Source of the DNA: Haloferula sp. BvORR071 | GTDB lineage: Bacteria; Verrucomicrobiota; Verrucomicrobiia; Verrucomicrobiales; Akkermansiaceae | Direction of reading: 5' to 3' | Length of the DNA: 64,000 nucleotides | Assembly: GCF_000739615.1 (NCBI RefSeq) | Contig: NZ_BATP01000060.1 | Coordinates: 186,001 to 250,000 of the forward strand | Part shown: positions 27,275 through 37,400 of the stretch, in pieces | Position numbering within the stretch: the stretch's first letter is position 1 | Layout of the letters: each line of letters begins with the position of its first letter | The notes under the pieces: generated by a model | The model's database searches: none | What the model was told of the DNA's origin: nothing | Seen by the model: only the letters and a program-made list of their open reading frames with translations | Made by a program: the position numbers and the translations under genes

Positions 27275-30200
27275 ATGAAATGTCGCTCCGCTTTTCTCTC
27301 AGCATGTGTCGCCGCGGCCTCCAGTGCCGCTGCTCAGGACGCGAAGGTCCTTGAGATCGAGAACATCGTCCAGGCTTCTAAAGGTGGCCAAGGAGACTGG
27401 GCCGCCGCCGCCAAAGAGCAGTCGCTGGCGATCGGCGACCGCATCCGCACCCGCCAGCGCAGCCGTGCCACGCTGCGCTTGACGGATCTTTACACCATGC
27501 GACTCGAGCAATTCACCACGGTGGAAATCGCGCCCGGGCTCTTCAGTGAAAACAAGCCGCGCCTCGATGTCGGCAGCGGTGCGGCCTTCATCTTCAGCCG
27601 TGAAAAGGAAGGGGAGATTGATATCAAGACTCCCGCGGCCAACGGTGCCATGCGCGGCACCCAGCTCTATGTCAAAGTGGCCGCTGACGGTACCTCGCGA
27701 TTCCAAGTGCTCGAAGGTCAGGTTGAACTCTCCAATGGTCAGGGCAAGCTGACCCTCGGGGCGGGGGAGGCCGGTGAAGCCGCACCGGGTCGTGCGCCGA
27801 AGCGCACCGCCGTGATCATGGCGAACAATCTCCTGCAGTGGGCGCTCTACTATCCCGCTGTGCTCGATCCCGGCGAACTCGGTATGGGCGGCGGCGAAGA
27901 GAAGGCGGTGTCCAAGTCGCTGGCGGCCTATCGCTCCGGTGACCTATTGGAAGCATTGGAGAGCTATCCCAACCGCGGCCCGCAGGGCAATGGCGGCCGG
28001 CTCTATCGTGCCTCCGTGCTGCTCGCGGTCGGTCGCTTGGATGAAGCAGACAAGGACATCCGTGGCGTGCCAGCGGATAACCCCGGTCGCCGCGCGATCC
28101 AGCGTATGCTCGCTGCGGTGAAGAATGAGGAGAAGGAACCGTGGCCGGATGGAAGCCTCACCACTGCCAGCGAGGCCATCGCCGAGAGCTACTACCGTCA
28201 ATCGCGCGCGGATTTGAATGGTGCCCGCGAGGCCGCGACCATCGCCACCCGCATCTCGCCGAACAATGGCTATGCTTGGACCCGTCTGGCCGAGCTGGAG
28301 TTCTCCTTCGGCCGGACCAAGCAAGCGCGTGAAGCCTTGGCCAAGGGGCTGGAATTGACGCCCCGCAATGCCCGTGCCCATGCCTTGCAGGGCTTCGTGC
28401 TCGCCGCGGACAACAATATCCCGGAGGCCCGCAAGTCCTTCGAGAATGCCGTCGCCCTCGATGGTTCCCTCGGCAATGCCTGGCTCGGTCTAGGTCTCAC
28501 CAAGACCAAGGGCGGCGACCTCGCCGGCGGCCGTGCCGACATGCAGACGGCCACCACGGTCGAGCCCACCGTCTCCATTTATCACAGCTATCTCGGCAAA
28601 GCCCTGAGCCAGGAGCGCAAGCCGGTCGAAGCCCGCAAGGATCTCGATCTCGCGAAGCAGTTGGATGCGAACGATCCCACGCCCTGGCTTTACTCCGCGC
28701 TGGAGATGCAGATGCACAATCGCCCGAACGAGGCGATCGACGAGCTCAACCAATCGATCCTGCTCAACGACAACCGCCGGATCTACCGCTCGCAACTCTT
28801 GCTCGACCAGGACCGCGCGGTGCGGAATGCGAACATGGCCTGCATCTACCAGAATGCCGGCATGCAGGATGTCGCGGTGCGCGAAGCCACCCGCGGTGTG
28901 GAGGCAGATTACACCAACCCCTCCGCCCACCTTTTTCTGGCAAACTCCTTTGACGCCCTGCGCGATCCGGACCGCGTGTTGCTGCGCTACGAGACGCCCT
29001 GGTTCAATGAACTGCTCCTCGCCAACATGCTGGCTCCGGTCGGCGGCGGCCACCTCTCGCAATACGTGTCGCAGCAAGAGTTCTCCAAGCTGCTGGAGTC
29101 GGATGGCATCGGTGGCAGCCTGCTCAGCGAAGTGCGCAGCGACGGCGAGACCCGCAGCGTGGCCTCGATCTTCGGCACGGCGGGTGATTTCAGCTTCGGC
29201 CTCGATGCTGTTTACCGCGACAACAACGGCGGCGACCGCTTCAACGATGGCAACATCCGCAGCGAGTTCTACGGCCAGCTCAAGTGGCAGCCCACGCCGG
29301 ATGACATTTTCTACTTCCTCGGCAAGTGGCAGGACCAGAACGGCGGGGACAACTTCGATACTTACGACAACCGTCCGCTCGAGCCCTACCTGAGCTTCCA
29401 GGAGAAGCAGGAGCCGGGCATGCTCCTGGCGGGCTGGAATCACCGCTGGGCCCCGGGCTCAAATACTCTCTTCCTGGGCGGGCACCTGAGCGCCGAGCAG
29501 CTCGCGATCAATCCTCGCTCCACCCAGCTCCTGGTGCAACGCGATGCGGACGGCCTGCGCCCAAGCTTCATCCAGAATGTGAATGGCGTCGACCAATTCA
29601 CGAATCCCAATCTCCAGAATGCCAATCCGCCTGCCGTGGGCTTGGGGCCGGATGGCGAGTCCCTGATCTACTCCGGTGATCTGCTCCGTGCAATCCGTCC
29701 CTACCTCGGTCGTGGTGCCGTGCTCGGTGTGACCGGAGCTCCCTTCGATTTCCGCTCGGAGGTCAATTTCGACATCGATACCGCCGAGCTGCAGCACATC
29801 TGGCAGACCGAGTGCAATCTCCTGATCGCCGGCGCACGCTATCAATCTGGCGAGTTCGAGACCAACACCTACCTCGCTGCGGAGCGACCGAACTTCGTCG
29901 GTGGCTTCGAGACTCCGGCCGTGCGGCAGCACTCGGTGGTCGATTTCGAGCGCAGCAGCATCTACGCCTACGACTACTGGAAGGTGCTGCCTTGCCTGAC
30001 CCTGATTGGTGGCGCTTCCTGGGATCGCGTCGAACACCCTGACAACTTCCGCAATCCACCGGTGAACAACCTGCAGCGCGAGGACGAGGAGTTCTCCGGC
30101 AAGTTCGGCTTCACCTATGCGCCCTCCCACTGGATCACCCTGCGCGGCATGTATGCCGGTGGCCTCGGTGGCGTGAGCTTCGATGAGAACGTGCGCTTGG

Positions 30201-30919
30201 AACCATCGCAGATCGCGGGCTTCAACCAAGCCTACCGCACCGTGCTCTCCGAATCGATCGCCGGTTCGGTCGAGGCACCGGTCTACGACATCTGGGGCCT
30301 GAGCGCGGAAGGAAGTCTGCCCACGCGGACCTGGTGGGGTATTTCAGCGAATGTGATCGAGCAGGATGTCGATCGCACTCGCGGTATCTTCACCGGCTAC
30401 GAGTCGGGCGTCTTCCCCTCGAACCCGGCCTACTTCGCCGATGGTACCTCGGAGTACCTCGAATACAAGGAGCAGTCAATCTCGCTCACCCTGAACCAAT
30501 TGGTCGGCGAACAGTTCTCCTTTGGCGCTGGTCTGCGCGTCACGAAGTCCGAGCTGAACTCCGCACTGCCGGAGATTCCGGTATCGATCGCACCCTTTGC
30601 CCGCACGGACGATGAGGCCACGCTTACCGAGGTCATGCTCAGTGCTAACTGGAACTCGCCCACCGGGCTTTTCGCGAGGCTGGAAGCGAACTACTTTAGC
30701 CAAGATCTCGATGATGACCTCTCGCGGCCTTACCGCTCCGGCGACAGCTTCTGGCAGTTCAACGCGCTGGCCGGCTACCGCTTCTATCAGAACCAGTGCG
30801 AGATCAGCGCCGGCGTCCTGAATATCGGCGATACCGACTATAGCCTCAGCGCCCTCAACCCGCGCCAGGAAATCGTCCGCGACCGCACCGCCGTGGTCCG
30901 CTGCCGCTTCACGTTCTAA
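27275..30919 (+). CDS. FecR-domain, TPR and outer-membrane beta-barrel protein
   Basis: This 1,214-residue protein starts with a signal peptide (MKCRSAFLSACVAAASSAAA). A FecR-like beta domain (about 45-190) comes first, with AIGDRIRTRQRSRATLRLTD and AAFIFSREKEGEIDIKTPAA. TPR-type repeats follow to about residue 620, then about 550 residues of alternating strands with aromatic girdles, ending in RCRFTF, the terminal Phe typical of outer-membrane barrels. The layout suggests a protein anchored in the outer membrane with a periplasmic sensor part. The adenylate cyclase gene starts 14 bases after its stop, a pairing that suggests signal passing across the envelope. It lacks a plug domain with a recognisable TonB box. 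Confidence 0.88.
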   Translation: MKCRSAFLSACVAAASSAAAQDAKVLEIENIVQASKGGQGDWAAAAKEQSLAIGDRIRTRQRSRATLRLTDLYTMRLEQFTTVEIAPGLFSENKPRLDVGSGAAFIFSREKEGEIDIKTPAANGAMRGTQLYVKVAADGTSRFQVLEGQVELSNGQGKLTLGAGEAGEAAPGRAPKRTAVIMANNLLQWALYYPAVLDPGELGMGGGEEKAVSKSLAAYRSGDLLEALESYPNRGPQGNGGRLYRASVLLAVGRLDEADKDIRGVPADNPGRRAIQRMLAAVKNEEKEPWPDGSLTTASEAIAESYYRQSRADLNGAREAATIATRISPNNGYAWTRLAELEFSFGRTKQAREALAKGLELTPRNARAHALQGFVLAADNNIPEARKSFENAVALDGSLGNAWLGLGLTKTKGGDLAGGRADMQTATTVEPTVSIYHSYLGKALSQERKPVEARKDLDLAKQLDANDPTPWLYSALEMQMHNRPNEAIDELNQSILLNDNRRIYRSQLLLDQDRAVRNANMACIYQNAGMQDVAVREATRGVEADYTNPSAHLFLANSFDALRDPDRVLLRYETPWFNELLLANMLAPVGGGHLSQYVSQQEFSKLLESDGIGGSLLSEVRSDGETRSVASIFGTAGDFSFGLDAVYRDNNGGDRFNDGNIRSEFYGQLKWQPTPDDIFYFLGKWQDQNGGDNFDTYDNRPLEPYLSFQEKQEPGMLLAGWNHRWAPGSNTLFLGGHLSAEQLAINPRSTQLLVQRDADGLRPSFIQNVNGVDQFTNPNLQNANPPAVGLGPDGESLIYSGDLLRAIRPYLGRGAVLGVTGAPFDFRSEVNFDIDTAELQHIWQTECNLLIAGARYQSGEFETNTYLAAERPNFVGGFETPAVRQHSVVDFERSSIYAYDYWKVLPCLTLIGGASWDRVEHPDNFRNPPVNNLQREDEEFSGKFGFTYAPSHWITLRGMYAGGLGGVSFDENVRLEPSQIAGFNQAYRTVLSESIAGSVEAPVYDIWGLSAEGSLPTRTWWGISANVIEQDVDRTRGIFTGYESGVFPSNPAYFADGTSEYLEYKEQSISLTLNQLVGEQFSFGAGLRVTKSELNSALPEIPVSIAPFARTDDEATLTEVMLSANWNSPTGLFARLEANYFSQDLDDDLSRPYRSGDSFWQFNALAGYRFYQNQCEISAGVLNIGDTDYSLSALNPRQEIVRDRTAVVRCRFTF

Positions 30920-30933
30920 CAAGCGCGCCGCAG

Positions 30934-33024
30934 ATGCCGCCAGTGGGGATGTCCAATAGCGAGCGCATCGTGCGCCTGTTCGTGACTATTGTCGGTATGG
31001 TGCTGGCGGTGGCCGCAGGTTACCTCGGCTTGATCCGACCGGGAGGGCCGGTTCGCACCTTGAGCTACGACCTGCCCTTCTTGTTTTATCAGCCATCGCG
31101 GAAGGTTCCGCCGGAGCTGCGCACGGATGTGCGCATCGTCTATATCGACGAGATGGACAACCTCCTCATCAACCGCGGCTCGCAGGCGAAGCTGCTGGAT
31201 ATCCTGAATCAGGCCGGGGTGAAGGCGGTGCTCTATGACTTGATCATGGACTCGCCCTCGAAGGATCCCGCGGTGGACCGCGAGTTTGCCGCTGCTATGC
31301 TGCGCTTTCGTGGTGTGAATGAAGCTGGCGAGCCGGTGCCCGGGCAGTCACGGCGCCAGATCTTCCTCGCCTGCGGTCGCGAGAGCACGACGCAGACCGG
31401 CGCTACCATCGAGCGCCTGACGCCACCCACGGATGAACTGCTCGCAGCGGCCGATGACTTCGGCCTCGTGCCCTTGGTCCACGATAACAAATTTACGGTC
31501 CGGGAGCTGACCACCGGAACGCGCGATGAGCCGTCGATGACCTGGAAGGCGGCGGTTGCCTTGGGCACTCCGCTTGAAGAAAAATCCCGCTTGGCGGAGC
31601 GCTGGTTGAATTATGTCGGGCCGCCGCCCGATCCCGATTTACCCATCAACGATCCGCGGGCGCATCCCGCGATTCCCTACTTCAATGCTTCCGATCTACT
31701 CAACGGCAACATCTCGAAGGACTTTGCCGGCAAGACCGTGGTGATTGGTGCCAAGCCCGGAATGGTGGGTGCCGCTCTTGGTGTCGATCTCTTCAGCACG
31801 GCCTACCATCGTTTTAGCCGCGACCGCTTTCCATGGACCAGCGGGGTGGAGCTACAGGCGACCATCCTCGCCAACCTGAAGCAGCAAAGCTGGCTGACGC
31901 GCTCGGACAAGAAGTACGACCTCTGGATGGTCATTGCCGTCGGTATCGCCGCCGGATTTGGGTTTGCCCGTTTGCGACCCTTTCCGGCTTTGATTGCCGC
32001 AGTCCTGTGCGCTCTTCTGCTGGGTGCGCTGGGAACCTTTGTGGTGCACTATCAGAAGACTTGGCTCCTCTGGAGTGTGCCCGCCTTCCTGCAGATTCCG
32101 GTTGCGGCACTTTGGGGCGGGCTGGCGAATTTCTACATCGAGCGCCACTTCCGAGTGAAGCTCAGCGAGGAGCAGCGCCAGCTCCGCGAGGCCTTTGCGA
32201 AGTACGTATCGCCGCAAATGCTCGACCGTCTGACCGCGGAAGGCTTCCGCATGAAGGTTGGCGGCGAGAAGATCCACGGTGCGATGATGTTCACCGACCT
32301 CGAGAACTTCACCAACATGTGCGAGCGGGTAGGGGACCCGGAGCGCATCGTGGCCACGCTCAACGACTACTTCGAGCGTACCACCTGCCATATTTTCGAT
32401 GACGATGGCGTGGTGATCAAATTCATCGGTGATGCGATCTTCGCCGCGTGGGGCGCACCGCTGCCGGAACCGAACTCCGCGCTCAAGGCTGTCCGTGCGG
32501 CATGGAAACTCGGACACAGCGCCAAGCTGGTGATCGACGGTGTGGAGCTCCAGACCCGCATCGGCGTCCACTATGGCGAAGTGGTCGCAGGCAACATCGG
32601 CAGCGCCCGCCGCGTCGATTACACCATGATCGGCGACGCTGTGAACCTCGCCTCGCGTCTGGAGTCCCTGAACAAGACCTGGGGTACGAACATTTTGATC
32701 AGCGAGGAGGTGAAGGTTCAGGTGAGTGAAGAATTCCGCACCCGCCTCGTCGGTAAACTCAAGGTCAAGGGCCGGAAGGAGATCACCGTAGTCCACGAGC
32801 TTCTCGGGCCCGTCAGCGATTCTCATGAGTCGTCGTCATGGTTGGAGCCCTACGATCAAGCCCTCGCGGCGCTCCAGTCCAACCAGCCGGATGAGGCGCG
32901 CAAATACTTCTTGGCGACGAACGAGGCGAAGGGGCTGCCCGATGGGCCATCCTCCTATTATCTCAAACGTTTGGAAGAGGGAGATTCGCTTAAGGATGGC
33001 GTGGTCCTGATGACTGAAAAGTAA
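30934..33024 (+). CDS. CHASE2-domain class III adenylate cyclase
   Basis: This 696-residue membrane enzyme is predicted to make cAMP. One N-terminal membrane segment is followed by a CHASE2 extracytoplasmic sensor (about 45-325), about three more membrane segments (about 330-405) and a cytoplasmic class III cyclase domain (about 430-630). Both metal-binding Asp are present: D455 in MFTDLENF and D500 in KFIGDAIF. K496 fits the adenine-recognising Lys. The position usually taken by Asp seven residues before N571 is Thr564, the class IIIb pattern; N571 and R575 of the transition-state pair are intact. It lies 14 bases after the FecR-barrel gene. The start could also be the ATG at 30949. Confidence 0.93.
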   Translation: MPPVGMSNSERIVRLFVTIVGMVLAVAAGYLGLIRPGGPVRTLSYDLPFLFYQPSRKVPPELRTDVRIVYIDEMDNLLINRGSQAKLLDILNQAGVKAVLYDLIMDSPSKDPAVDREFAAAMLRFRGVNEAGEPVPGQSRRQIFLACGRESTTQTGATIERLTPPTDELLAAADDFGLVPLVHDNKFTVRELTTGTRDEPSMTWKAAVALGTPLEEKSRLAERWLNYVGPPPDPDLPINDPRAHPAIPYFNASDLLNGNISKDFAGKTVVIGAKPGMVGAALGVDLFSTAYHRFSRDRFPWTSGVELQATILANLKQQSWLTRSDKKYDLWMVIAVGIAAGFGFARLRPFPALIAAVLCALLLGALGTFVVHYQKTWLLWSVPAFLQIPVAALWGGLANFYIERHFRVKLSEEQRQLREAFAKYVSPQMLDRLTAEGFRMKVGGEKIHGAMMFTDLENFTNMCERVGDPERIVATLNDYFERTTCHIFDDDGVVIKFIGDAIFAAWGAPLPEPNSALKAVRAAWKLGHSAKLVIDGVELQTRIGVHYGEVVAGNIGSARRVDYTMIGDAVNLASRLESLNKTWGTNILISEEVKVQVSEEFRTRLVGKLKVKGRKEITVVHELLGPVSDSHESSSWLEPYDQALAALQSNQPDEARKYFLATNEAKGLPDGPSSYYLKRLEEGDSLKDGVVLMTEK

Positions 33025-33079
33025 CAACTTGTCACAGTCAGAAAGAGCTCGCGAATAGAGTGCGTTATGCAATAAAATG

Positions 33080-33097
33080 GAACCGCCCTGCGGTTTT
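33080..33097 (+). terminator. Short hairpin with T-run after the cyclase
   Basis: AACCGC and GCGGTT form a 6-bp stem with a 3-base loop, running into TTTTGAT. It lies about 57 bases past the cyclase stop and would end the FecR-cyclase transcript. The stem is short, so confidence is moderate. Confidence 0.5.
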
Positions 33098-33285
33098 GAT
33101 CTTGTAAGATCCGCCTATTGCGAAAGAGTCACGTGGTTTGCATGGACGGCCCCCTCCGTCATGCATCACACGGCTGCCGCCTGCTGAACTGCACCCCCAG
33201 GCCTGCGAACTCCCTCGCCGCCTTGCCCTACCGTTGCCTGCCCGGTCATTCGCCGGGCCTGCTTCGGGACACCCTCGCCCCCTCC

Positions 33286-34419
33286 ATGCGCTTCTCCAAA
33301 ACCGCTTTGGTTGCATTGGCCCTGCTTGCCACGGGTCTGTCTGGGATTTGGCTCTGGAGGTCCAATCGTGGCCAAACGAGCGGCGAGACTGGTTCGACGC
33401 GCAGTCCTGTCTCCAAGTCGGCTAGCCAGTTACCTGCGGCTGCCGATCCCTTCTCGCCGGCACTTGATTCGCTGCGCGGCAAGCCCGCAGAGGAACAGAC
33501 CCGACGCACCTTGTCCGAGACGCGCCTCGCCTTGGCGGCCATGCCGAAAGATGAGGCGGTCGCGTATATTCGCGATTTCCTCGCCAAGGGTCAGGACCAC
33601 GGCACTGGCTTGGATTTCGCGATCGGTCGCGATGGCAAGCTCAGTGGCTGGCCCAGCTTCCGGACCTTCTTGCTTGATGCTCTGCTCGGCATCGACCCCG
33701 CCGCTGCCGCCGCGCTGAGCCGCGAGATTCTCTCCAAGCCGACCACCGCGGACGAATGGGCGCTGGCCCTCCGCAATGTGGCCAAGGGTGAAGAGCGGCA
33801 GGACCGTGGCTTCCTGCTGGCCAAGACCACCGAGCTGATTTCGAACTCCGGCTGGCAGGCGGATCCCTCGATCGGCTACCTCAACGCCTTCGACGTGTTG
33901 GTTCATGTCGAGGCAGTCGAGGCCACGCCACTGCTCTCGGACTTGATCCAGCGCAAGGATCGCAAGGACCTGGCCCACGCTGGTTTCCTGACTCTCGATC
34001 GCCTCGTGCAGCGGCAGCCGGCGGACGAACTGGGGCACCTCGCCGCGGACCGAGCGCTGCAGCAGAGCCGCCCGGAGATGGTCGCCCAGGAATTCGCCCG
34101 CGCGGATCTCCGTGATCCAGCTCAACAGGCCATCGTGCGCAGTTGGCTGCTCGATTCCGCGCGCACTGCCACCGAGCTGCATTCCTTCGCCAGTGTCTTC
34201 CCGAACAACAACCGCTTCATCTCAAACAATCTGCTCACCACCGAGAGCGCTCCCTCCAGTGCGGAACTCGCCGTCCATGATCGCGAGGTCTTGGGCGTGG
34301 TCTCGGCTTGGGCGGCAGACCCGGCATTTACGGCGGTCAAGGACCACTTGAATGCGATGATCTCCCGTCTCGACGGTTTCGTCGGGTCTAACAAAGGCAG
34401 CGTTCCAGCCCCCGAATAG
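33286..34419 (+). CDS. Membrane-anchored helical-repeat hypothetical protein
   Basis: This 377-residue protein has an N-terminal hydrophobic anchor (FSKTALVALALLATGLSG, then WLW) and a mostly helical body rich in Ala, Leu and Asp pairs (AAAAALSREILSKPTTADEWA), like a HEAT or similar solenoid. The body is expected outside the cytoplasm. I chose the ATG at 33286; the longer frame from 33118 lacks protein-like character. The next gene, for the giant protease-like protein, starts 4 bases after its stop, so the two are translationally linked and this protein may assist the giant one. That role is inference. Confidence 0.75.
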   Translation: MRFSKTALVALALLATGLSGIWLWRSNRGQTSGETGSTRSPVSKSASQLPAAADPFSPALDSLRGKPAEEQTRRTLSETRLALAAMPKDEAVAYIRDFLAKGQDHGTGLDFAIGRDGKLSGWPSFRTFLLDALLGIDPAAAAALSREILSKPTTADEWALALRNVAKGEERQDRGFLLAKTTELISNSGWQADPSIGYLNAFDVLVHVEAVEATPLLSDLIQRKDRKDLAHAGFLTLDRLVQRQPADELGHLAADRALQQSRPEMVAQEFARADLRDPAQQAIVRSWLLDSARTATELHSFASVFPNNNRFISNNLLTTESAPSSAELAVHDREVLGVVSAWAADPAFTAVKDHLNAMISRLDGFVGSNKGSVPAPE

Positions 34420-34423
34420 TGCC

Positions 34424-37400
34424 ATGTTCCCCTCCTGCCTCGCCCGAATCCGCCACGCGCTGCGAAGTAGTGCGCTGCTGCTCATGGTGTCGTCCGCCGC
34501 TGCGGTCGATCCCGTGCACTTCACTTGGACTGATGCCGTCGCTGGCAATTGGAGCGACGCCACCAAGTGGACCGACAACCTGGCGAGCGGTGCCGCCCTT
34601 ACCGCCGCAGGGCAGCCCGCCTACACCCTGCAATTCAGCGTAGCGGGCAGCTATACCGTCACTCAGGACCTCAATGCTGGCTTCCAGCTCAATCGCCTGG
34701 TCCTCGGCGGGTCCGAACTGACCTTGGAGGGGCACGGTATTCAGTTCGTCGCGAACGCAGCCACCGCGCCGGAGATCCAGCGGAAAGGCGCGGCCCCGGT
34801 TCTGATCCATGCGCCCGTTATCCTTGGCGCGGAGTTGAACTTCGGCGGTACTGGTTCGGGCACGGTTACGCTGGCAGGCGGAGTCTCGGGAACTGGTAGC
34901 TTGGTGAAGTCCGGCGCGGGCGTCCTCGCCTTGACCGGCAGCACCGCCTATTCTGGAAACACCACCGTCAACGCTGGCACCCTGCAGCTCGCGCAGGCAA
35001 ATGCGGCCAACGATTCCACTACCGTGACCATCGCGGCAGGGGCCAAGCTGCAACTCGACTTCACCGGCAACGACACCGTACTCTCGCTGGTGCTCGGCGG
35101 CGTGGTGCAGCCGGACGGCATCTATGACGCTTCTAACAGCGGTGGGGCCATCACCGGCACGGGTGCGATCAAGGTCTTCACCCCGCCGCCGGTCCTATCC
35201 TCGAACGCTAATCTCTCCGGACTGTTGGTCTCCGGTGCGACGCTTTCGCCCGCCTTCAATTCTTCCACGAGTGTCTATTCCACCACGGTCGGCACCAATA
35301 TCACTAGCGTCATCGTGACGCCGACAGCCGCCTTCGCAGGCGCGACCATCCGGGTTAATGGAAACCCCGTCCTTTCCGGCGTGGCCAGCCTGCCCATCAA
35401 TCTCAATGTCGGCAATAACCTGATCAGCACCGTGGTAACCGCGGAGAATGGCCTGACTACCAAGACTTACACGTTGGCGGTGAATCGAGCCGCCCCGGCC
35501 ACCGTGGCCACTGTCCCGGCGGTGGTGATCGATGCCTCCCGCGCAACGCTGAACGGCACGGTGAACCCGAATGGCGTGGCGACCGTTTACTTCGAGTATG
35601 GCCTGAGCGAGGCCTACGGCAATCGCACGCCAGAGCGCGATGTCTCCGGCACCGGTTCGCGTCCCTTTGCCGCTAGCCTCACCGGCCTGCAGGGCGCTAC
35701 GACTTATTACTTCCGTGCCGTGGTGGTGAGCCCGGCGGGCACGGTTTACGGGAATGGCTTGAGCTTCCTGACTCCACCGCAGCCACCGGTGGCCGCTACC
35801 GGGACGCCGTCTACCATCACTTCCAACAGCGCCACGCTGGTCGGCGCGGTGAATCCCGGCGGGGTGAAGGCCTCCGCCTATTTCGAATACGGCCTGACCA
35901 CCGCCTACGGGCGCGGCACACCGGTGCAAGATATCCCCGCGGGCACCGTCGCGGTGGGGGTGCAGGCTGCGAACGTGGCCCTGATTCCAGGGGCCACCTA
36001 TCACTACCGCCTCGTGGCCAGCAATTCCGCGGGCACTGCCTTCGGGGATGACGTGATCTTCACCGTGACCGCCGGTGGTGGTGGCGGGAATCCCACCGCC
36101 GCGCCGACCGTGACGACGGCCAGCGAACTTGGCGTGACCGCAGAGTCAGCCATCCTGCGTGGCACGGTCAATCCGAACAAGGGCACTACCCTGGTCCGCT
36201 TCGAGTACGGCCCTACTACCAATTACGGGCAGTTCAGCCCCTGGCAGGGTATCGGCAATGGCGATGGCGAAGTGGATGTCGCCCGCAACCTGCAAGGGCT
36301 CCTGCCGGGCTCGACCTATCACTACCGCTTGATCGGGTCTAACAACCTGGGCACCGGCACCGGTGCGGATGAAGAATTCACCACCGCCTTCCCGGCACCA
36401 ACCGCGGTCACCGGTGCGTCTACCATTCTCACTACTACCAGCGTGAAGCTGGACGGCACCATCCGCGCCCGCGGTGCCACCGTGGAGGCTTGGATTGAAT
36501 ACGGCACCGATGGCGTCAGCTTCCCGAACAGCTTTCGCGCGGTCCCCGGCGATGTCTCCGGGGATGTGAACACGGATGTCAGCTACGAAGTGCTCAACCT
36601 CCAGGCAGGGGTCACCTACTACTACCGCGTGCGGGCCAGCGGTCCGAATGGCGAGGGCTTGGGTGAGACCAAGAGCTTCGACGTGGCATCGCTCTCCGGC
36701 CTGATCCAGCAGTTCCCTCCCGGTGTAGCGGAGGCGGATCGCCAGGGGTCCGTGAACATCACCTTGAGCCCACCGGACATCGGCGGCGGCTGGCGCTTCG
36801 CGGGCGAACAGTTCTGGCGCGAGTCCGGCGTGCCCGCCACCGGCCTGACCGCGGGCGACCGCATCGTGGAATACCGCCCGGCACCGGGCTACGTGAAGCC
36901 GGGGAATGAAACGGTCGCGGTGGCCAGCGGTGCATCGCCCGTCACGCTGTCGCGGGCCTACACGGCGACTGCGGACCCCGCGAATGGCAGTCTCACGGTT
37001 GTCCTCAAGCCGCAGGATCTGACCGAAGGCACCGCACCTGCACGCTGGGAATTCTTCGGCGAGGGTGATGCGGACTGGAAGGAGAGCGGCTTCACCGCCA
37101 CCGGTCTGGTCCCCGGGAACTACGTGATCCTCTGCAAGGAGGTGGAGGGCCGAAGCACCCCGCAGCCGGTGACCGCCAGCGTGGCGGATGGCCAGGCCAC
37201 GAACCTCACCATCACCTATTTCATCAAGGAAGAGCCGGTCGGCACGCCGCCGGATGTATTGAGCTTCGAGGCCGTCTCGAATGACGAGACCCTGCCGAAT
37301 GCCTACGTCGGCCAGTTGCGTGGTGATGCGGGTTCCGGCAGTGGCTTCGTGGTTTCGCCGCGGGTGGTCGTCACCGCCGGCCATGTGATCTTCGATGATG

